DNA of 64,000 nucleotides, from the NCBI GenBank assembly GCA_022376925.1, contig JAIOJX010000032.1, forward strand, positions 203,604,939 to 203,668,938. The letters run 5' to 3'. Both the position numbers and the translations under genes were made by a program. How positions within the stretch are numbered: position 1 is the first letter of the stretch; the number at the start of each line of letters is the position of its first letter. Positions 58,743 through 64,000 of the stretch are shown here, piece by piece. The notes beneath the pieces were generated by a model. That model made no database searches. It saw nothing but the letters and a program-made list of their open reading frames with translations, and was not told the origin of the DNA. The DNA is from Tragulus kanchil. Its lineage: Eukaryota > Chordata > Mammalia > Artiodactyla > Tragulidae.

Positions 58743-58868
58743 AGAGGGACTTTCCTGGTTGTCCAATGGTTAGGCCTCTGCGCTTCCACTGAAGCGGGCA
58801 CAGGTTTGATCCTGGTTGGGAAACTAAAATCCCGCATGCCAATGTAGCATGACCAAAAAAAAAAAATT
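58743..58868 (+). mobile_element. Short tRNA-derived SINE
   Basis: The head GGGACTTTCCTGGTTGTCCA, B-box-like GGTTTGATCC and a brief tail CATGCCAATGTAGCATGACC before an A run match the compact SINE type. Confidence 0.75.
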
Positions 58869-58973
58869 TTTTTTTTTTTAAATTAAACGAAGGAGGAAAC
58901 ACAACACTCTCCTTCCAAAAAGGCAATTTTCTCAGTGAGCCAGGCACATAAACAATTAGAATACAAAGCATGG

Positions 58974-59047
58974 GGTTGGCCAAAAAGCTAGTTTGGGTTT
59001 TTCCATGCATACGTATGGAAAAATCCGAATGAACTTTCTGGCCAACC
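58974..59047. mobile_element. Mariner-type terminal hairpin (short MITE)
   Basis: GGTTGGCCAAAAAGCTAG on the left pairs with GAACTTTCTGGCCAACC on the right, and the centre (TTTTTCCATGCATACGTATGGAAAAA) also folds back. This is the pattern of an internally deleted mariner with its two inverted ends almost touching. The second copy of its right half is at 60108-60132, made by tandem duplication 14. Confidence 0.75.
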
Positions 59048-59140
59048 TAAATAATAAGCTCTACCATGGAGGCACTCTGGTCAAAGTCACAAACTGACAA
59101 TCCTCAGGCCTAATATAGCCTATACACTGATTTAATTTTT

Positions 59141-59476
59141 TTTTTTTAATTTTTTATTATTTATCTTTTGGAGGGTGAGGTGGGAAGGGAGGGTGGGGAG
59201 GGAGGGAGGGGAGTGGGTGGGCCACTTCCACTGGTCTTTCATTTCTCCATTTTCATCCATCTTTGTTCTTTGGTTCCTGTGGGCCTCCCATCACGGTGGC
59301 CACTGTTGTCACAGAGCACCGGCTCTGGGCGCATGCGCTCCAGAGCTCCGGCTCGGTAATTGGACACATGGGTCCAGCTGCTCCGTGGCACGTGGGATCC
59401 TCCCAGGCCAGGGATCAAACCGGCGCCCCTTGCACTGCAAGGCGGTGTCCTTACCCACTGGACCACCAGGGAAGCC
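59141..59476 (-). mobile_element. Young long-tail tRNA SINE, antisense, with TSD
   Basis: On the minus strand: GGCTTCCCTGGTGGTCCAGT, B-box GGTTTGATCCC, body as in 56966, G+C-rich tail (CCACTCCCCTCCCTCCC) and an A/T-rich end. CTGATTTAATTTTT flanks it at 59127-59140 and 59477-59490. The ORFs of 60-112 codons on both strands here are SINE sequence. Confidence 0.9.
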
Positions 59477-59755
59477 CTGATTTAATTTTTATAATCAGTC
59501 ACTAACCTCCAAACATGTTTGCTTTTACATGAAATTTTAGACTGCTAGAGTCTCTTGGAAAATCAGAAATGCTGGTAGTACTGGACCTATATTCCCTGCA
59601 GCATCGGCGGCTGTGACCAGGTAGTGGCTACTCCTTTAGAGGCTACACGTGGCCTCCGGTCCCCACAAGCCCTCCTCAACCTCTCTGTACTTTCTTCAGG
59701 CCATGAGACCCAGGGTGGGCCCTCAGCTTTTCTGTGATGGCATGGTTGTTCTCTG

Positions 59756-59938
59756 GGGTCACCCAGGGCTCAGTGGTAAAGAATTTGCCTGCCAGCAGGT
59801 TTGACCCCTGGGTTGGGAAGATCCCCTGGCAAGCCACTCCAATATTCCTGCCTGGGAAATTCCATGGACAGAGGAGCTTGGCAGGCTACAGTCTATGGGG
59901 TTGCAAACACATGGATATAATTTAGTGACTAAACAACA
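59756..59938 (+). mobile_element. Bov-tA SINE (copy at 60838-61020)
   Basis: The head CCAGGGCTCAGTGGTAAAGA, then GGGTTGGGAAGATCCCCTGG, and the Bov-A tail (AGAGGAGCTTGGCAGGCTAC, TATGGGGTTGCAAACAC, TTTAGTGACTAAACAAC). Confidence 0.85.
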
Positions 59939-60223
59939 AAAATAACAACAAACCGTTGTTACATGAGGGAAACTGATTCTCTGTACCCGTATTTCTGCAA
60001 TCAGTAAGAAAATAAAAGATAAACTGAAAGGGCCACTTGGAACACTTGAAAACCTGGTGGAGAACTTATTTCTGATGAAGGTGAAGGATTTTCATACTGG
60101 AAACAATTCCGAATGGAACTTTCTGGCCAACCTAAATAATAAGCTCTACCATGGAGGCACTCTGGTCAAAGTCACAAACTGACAATCCTCAGGCCTAATA
60201 TAGCCTATACACTGATTTAATTT

Positions 60224-60558
60224 TTTTTTAATTTTTATTATTTATCTTTTGGAGGGTGAGGTGGGAAGGGAGGGTGGGGTGGGGAGGGAGGGGAGTGGGT
60301 GGGCCACTTCCACTGGTCTTTCATTTCTCCATTTTCATCCATCTTTGTTCTTTGGTTCCTGTGGGCCTCCCATCACGGTGGCCACTGTTGTCACAGAGCA
60401 CCGGCTCTGGGCGCATGCGCTCCAGAGCTCCGGCTCGGTAATTGGACACATGGGTCCAGCTGCTCCGTGGCACGTGGGATCCTCCCAGGCCAGGGATCAA
60501 ACCGGCGCCCCTTGCACTGCAAGGCGGTGTCCTTACCCACTGGACCACCAGGGAAGCC
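60224..60558 (-). mobile_element. Second copy of the 59141 SINE (tandem duplication 14)
   Basis: Same TSD, same flanks and same orientation as 59141-59476, with small changes in the G-rich tail and T runs only. Confidence 0.85.
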
Positions 60559-61180
60559 CTGATTTAATTTTTATAATCAGTCACTAACCTCCAAACATGT
60601 TTGCTTTTACATGAAATTTTAGACTGCTAGAGTCTCTTGGAAAATCAGAAATGCTGGTAGTACTGGACCTATATTCCCTGCAGCATCGGCGGCTGTGACC
60701 AGGTAGTGGCTACTCCTTTAGAGGCTACACGTGGCCTCCGGTCCCCACAAGCCCTCCTCAACCTCTCTGTACTTTCTTCAGGCCATGAGACCCAGGGTGG
60801 GCCCTCAGCTTTTCTGTGATGGCATGGTTGTTCTCTGGGGTCACCCAGGGCTCAGTGGTAAAGAATTTGCCTGCCAGCAGGTTTGACCCCTGGGTTGGGA
60901 AGATCCCCTGGCAAGCCACTCCAATATTCCTGCCTGGGAAATTCCATGGACAGAGGAGCTTGGCAGGCTACAGTCTATGGGGTTGCAAACACATGGATAT
61001 AATTTAGTGACTAAACAACAAAAATAACAACAAACCGTTGTTACATGAGGGAAACTGATTCTCTGTACCCGTATTTCTGCAATCAGTAAGAAAATAAAAG
61101 ATAAACTGAAAGGGCCACTTGGAACACTTGAAAACCTGGTGGAGAACTTATTTCTGATGAAGGTGAAGGATTTTCATACT

Positions 61181-62106
61181 AAGTAGTATTTGTAAGTTAA
61201 GTATGTCTGTGTCTTATCCCCAGCGTGCTGTGCTCGGGCACATACCTGGCCCATGAAGCCTCCTAGCAGAGTTGCCCTCATCAACTCACTGTGGGCTAAC
61301 ACACTGGGCAACTGAGTAGCCATGTTGCCTGTTGCCCAGAAACTCACTCTCTAGTGGGCCAGACACACAAAACAAAATGAGCGCCTAATGTGAGAAGTCC
61401 TCTAACAGGTACTAAAGCCACTGAGAAGTGCGAGGCCTAAGTCAGCCCAGAGATGTCAGGAAAAACTGACGGTGAGAATTAGCCTGAAGCCAGCTCTTGA
61501 AAAGGGCTGGGTTTCTTCAAATGGGCAGAGGAGGGTGAAAAGAAGTCCTCAGTCGATTGCCAAAAATAGAGCTTTGGCATTAAAAGCATTGCTCATCAAG
61601 ATGACCCACCCTCTGTGGAGAAGCTGGAGAAATTCCCACGATTCCAGGCTACTTGGAAAAGTTTCCAAGAAAGTAAGGCCGGTAAAAGGACGGATCCCCT
61701 TCCCGCCTGAAAACTGTAGAGAGCGCAGGTCACCACCAAGAACAAAACGTCCAGTTGTGTAATTCAACTTTACGTCACCGGCATGCCTCACTGGTCTTTA
61801 TCTGGCAGGAATAAAAACCCGGATTTTGGCTGGATTTTGAAACCTCCCAGTCTCTTGCTTCAAACCGTCCTCCCTGCGAATATAAAGCAATGCACAGAAA
61901 CTACTCTGGCATCAAAAGGAAAAAGCTTCCCTTTCATTTCTTGCTCATAGGACAAAGCCTGGGTAAGGGAATTCTCACATCAAGATAGGGGAAAGGCTGA
62001 CACTAAAGAAAAAGAAAAAAAAATGACACGAAACACCAAACCCCTGCTCATTGAGTGATCACCAACTCAGAGCTGAACATTTTTTTCAGACTTTTTTAAC
62101 ACCCAC
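61181..62106. other. No identified feature
   Basis: Single-copy sequence. A GAACTGACGGTGAGAA-like donor word near 61470 and a 96-codon ORF (61472-61762) have no supporting acceptor or domain. No repeats were recognised. Confidence 0.35.
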
Positions 62107-62217
62107 CTCTGCAGTCAGATTCGAAAAGGAATTCGACTGAGATGCCTCTGAGATGCCACTGAGATGCTTCTCGGCTCGAGCGGACTCCTGTTGAGCTCGG
62201 CGCCCTGTCTTGGGCCC
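62107..62217 (-). CDS. Candidate coding exon of an unidentified gene (111 bp)
   Basis: On the minus strand TCTCTCCTTACAG is followed by 111 bases and the donor GTGGGTGTT. The length is a multiple of three and one frame is open for 37 residues, beginning GPKTGRRAQQESARAEKHL and ending NSFSNLTAE. This is polar, serine-rich and likely cytosolic or disordered. A second frame is also open. CpG and G+C content exceed the flanks, as in coding sequence. It would be the upstream-most of the three minus-strand candidates. I do not recognise the protein. Confidence 0.45.
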
Positions 62218-62940
62218 CTGTAAGGAGAGATGAAGGGTGCTGCTGACTCAAACGTCTCAAAGCCACTATGAGGAAGACAATTCTGCCAAGGTAAGTAAGG
62301 ATTGGATTTCTGATGACATAGCGGGTGGGGGGTAGGGTCTGAGCAACTTGAATATGTTCAGAAATGCTGCAAACCCTTAAACCAAAGCGCCCAAGGTCAG
62401 TTCTATATGGTAGAACAGGATACTTATGTGTTGATCACAGTGTTTTGTTTTGTTTTTTTCCTTAATGGCCACAGCTCAGGAAGGCTATGGTCAAGGTTCC
62501 CATGTCCCTACGCGGGGTTTTAGGAGGGCCTAATTCCGAAGATGCAGCTTGGCATGAAAATAGTTATCAAAAAGGGCGTTGTTGGGGGTGTGTGTGGAAA
62601 TTCCATGGTAACTGAAACCAGAGACATACAGATAGCGTTTGCTTTGACGTATACGCTAATTGGATTTGCACTTACAGACATTAAAGGAAAGCTCTTACGA
62701 GAATTTTGAGACATCAGCTTTGGAAATCAGAACACTTCAAATTCTGAGTCATCAAATGAACCATTTGCAGGTGTTTCCGAAAGCCCTCCTACAGTGTCTC
62801 AAATGCCTCCCAGCACACACACAAGGCAGCATCTGGGCAGACTGGCAGGTGTTGAAATATTTGTATTTGTCTTTTTTTAAAAAAAAAAACAAAACAAAAC
62901 AAAACAGTGTTACTGTAAGCACTTTGGTATCTCATGTGAT
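62218..62940. other. No identified feature
   Basis: Contains a plus-strand donor-like CCAAGGTAAGTAAGG near 62288 with no matching acceptor, and an A-rich run near 62880. No repeat was recognised. Confidence 0.3.
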
Positions 62941-62944
62941 GTAG

Positions 62945-63050
62945 CTTCATTTGATTTCACAATAATAGGGACTGGGATCGAGGCCATTTTACAAATGAGG
63001 TAACTGAGACTCAGGAAAGCAGTTAAGTGGCAGATAATTTTAAGAGCAAA
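62945..63050 (-). mobile_element. MIR SINE fragment
   Basis: GAGGCCATTTTACAAATGAGG, TAACTGAGACTCAGGAAAGC and AGTTAAGTGGCAGA are the MIR core. Confidence 0.65.
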
Positions 63051-63489
63051 ATCCTGAAGGCTTTTTCTATGTCCTGCTGGAATTTCAGTTTTAAGATCTT
63101 CTAAGAACTGACTGCACCGATACACTGAGAGAAGTTACGTGAGAGCTACATAAACATCCTTATGTGGGGTTTACAAGTCAATCATTTAGGTTTCAGGGAT
63201 GACAGAAACAACCTTTCAGGCAATGAGCAGCTCCTTTTCTTCCCAAAGCAGACAATTCCACTTCTTTACCTATGGCTGTCCTTCTCCACGTATGATAACA
63301 TAGGGTATCTGAATATGGCATGTTATGTGGTATGACTGTGCTCAAACAAAACTTCAAGGATCTTGTCTCTGCTGTTTATAGACAGTTTCTCTTGTAATTG
63401 TCAACTATTTTAAAGTTTTAAACTTTTTGAAGACTCTATATTAAGTCCATAGGAATGACTGGTGGAGAAACTACATCACTACCTGGTTT

Positions 63490-63662
63490 TATTTATTTTA
63501 GAGTCTGTTTTTTACCCATCTTCATCCACCAGAACATAAGCTCCATGAGGGCAGGGGCTTAGTTGTTGTTGTTTGTTTTTTTTCCCACTGTTACATCTCT
63601 TGAACCTAGGACAATCAATGCCTGATACACAGAAGGAGCTCAATAAATATTTGTTGAATGAA
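63490..63662 (+). mobile_element. LINE-2 3' end
   Basis: AACATAAGCTCCATGAGGGC, GATACACAGAAGGAGCTC and AATAAATATTTGTTGAATGAA are the conserved L2 3' terminus, with a T/G insertion in the middle. Confidence 0.8.
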
Positions 63663-64000
63663 TAACTACACTCACATTCTCCCAGTACTAAAAAAGTACA
63701 CATATCAAGAAAGGCCTAGTGACATAATCTTCTCCTTGGTCAGTCAAGCAACCTGCTTCTTTCTAGAACAATTTGCTTCCATTCCTCCTATCTCCTCTCT
63801 AGCAACTTGGAGGCTATCCGATGTTACTAGAGCACTTCAAAACATGTAGAGACTCCACAGCAAAAACTAAAGACTTCTGGGCCAATCTTCAGTGATGGTG
63901 ATCTTTGATAATTTTAAAGGTAAAAAGTATTGGTGAGGCTCGGTGAGGCCATGGTGGAATTAAGGCGCACATACACACTGAACCTGGGGCTTGAACCTAA
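63663..64000. other. No identified feature
   Basis: No gene or repeat was recognised up to the end of the window. Confidence 0.3.

Larger units (their letters stand above)
59024..61180. repeat. Direct tandem duplication 14 (offset 1084 falling to about 1082)
   Basis: Positions 59024-60098 recur at about 60108-61180. The 9-base spacer plus first bases of the second copy (GGAAACAATTCCGAATGGAAC) look like a damaged 59017-59035 (GGAAAAATCCGAATGAAC). T-run lengths near 59140/60223 differ, and the SINE tail differs (a GTGGGGTGGGG form in the second copy). It starts in the middle of the mariner hairpin and spans a full SINE and a Bov-tA. Confidence 0.9.

Noticed and set aside
1..64000. CRISPR arrays, bacterial operons, phage or plasmid elements
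   Set aside because: Repeat content is mammalian throughout; no short regularly spaced repeats, ribosome-binding sites or long ORFs were seen.

Overview
The window is nuclear DNA of a ruminant. Three repeat groups show this. (i) BovB (RTE-type) LINE pieces, one keeping an RT YADD box, lie at 42270-43225, 54712-56068, 24383-24705 and 18310-18755; BovB is a ruminant hallmark within Cetartiodactyla. (ii) There are many tRNA-derived SINEs of the CHR/Bov-tA type. (iii) L1 5' UTR and 3' ends are of the ruminant type. I saw no tandem Bov-A2 dimers, and the youngest SINE here (about 330 bp, with a G+C-rich tail before the A-tail) is not a cattle consensus I recognise. A non-bovid, perhaps tragulid, ruminant is therefore possible; this is inference.

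Almost everything is intergenic or intronic repeat DNA. Most short ORFs are pieces of L1, BovB or SINEs, or read antisense through them. Three minus-strand segments look like true coding exons of one or more genes read right to left: 62107-62217 (111 bp), 52850-52927 (78 bp, hydrophobic) and 6499-6551 (53 bp). Each has an AG acceptor with a pyrimidine tract and a GT donor. I could not identify the gene.

The dominant unexplained structure is a set of 14 separate direct tandem duplications, each with a period of about 1.07-1.16 kb and exactly two near-identical copies. First copies start near 1034, 8038, 12233, 14293, 16308, 19558, 24902, 32344, 38119, 40139, 44071, 47167, 49306 and 59024. They make up about 15 kb of extra sequence, nearly a quarter of the window. 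They ignore element boundaries, and several are chained so that the second copy of one is partly the first copy of the next. Several junctions contain garbled versions of the sequence that should lie there. Mismatches concentrate at the inner ends and in homopolymers. The simplest reading is unmerged overlapping contig or read ends (assembly false duplication) rather than biology. Collapsed, the locus would be about 48-49 kb.

Layout: 1-1030 unidentified; 1034-7330 L1 3' ends, one split by a mariner-like MITE, with the first candidate exon at 6499; 7395-10573 SINE cluster and an L1 3' end with target-site duplication; 10691-11711 a 346-bp-arm inverted repeat around a hAT MITE; 11712-24380 mostly unidentified, duplicated DNA with MIR and BovB pieces; 24383-27290 BovB, MIR, Tigger and Bov-tA; 29160-31600 old L1 and an LTR; 31611-35395 an internally deleted young L1; 36120-36650 a possible LTR; 38640-43650 L2, CHR SINE and BovB; 44394-48744 SINEs and an LTR; 48100-51190 L2 and MIR; 52200-58870 MIR, SINE, exon, and a three-level nest (MIR, BovB, SINE); 58974-60560 mariner hairpin and young SINE; 61181-64000 mostly unidentified, with the third candidate exon, a MIR and an L2 end.
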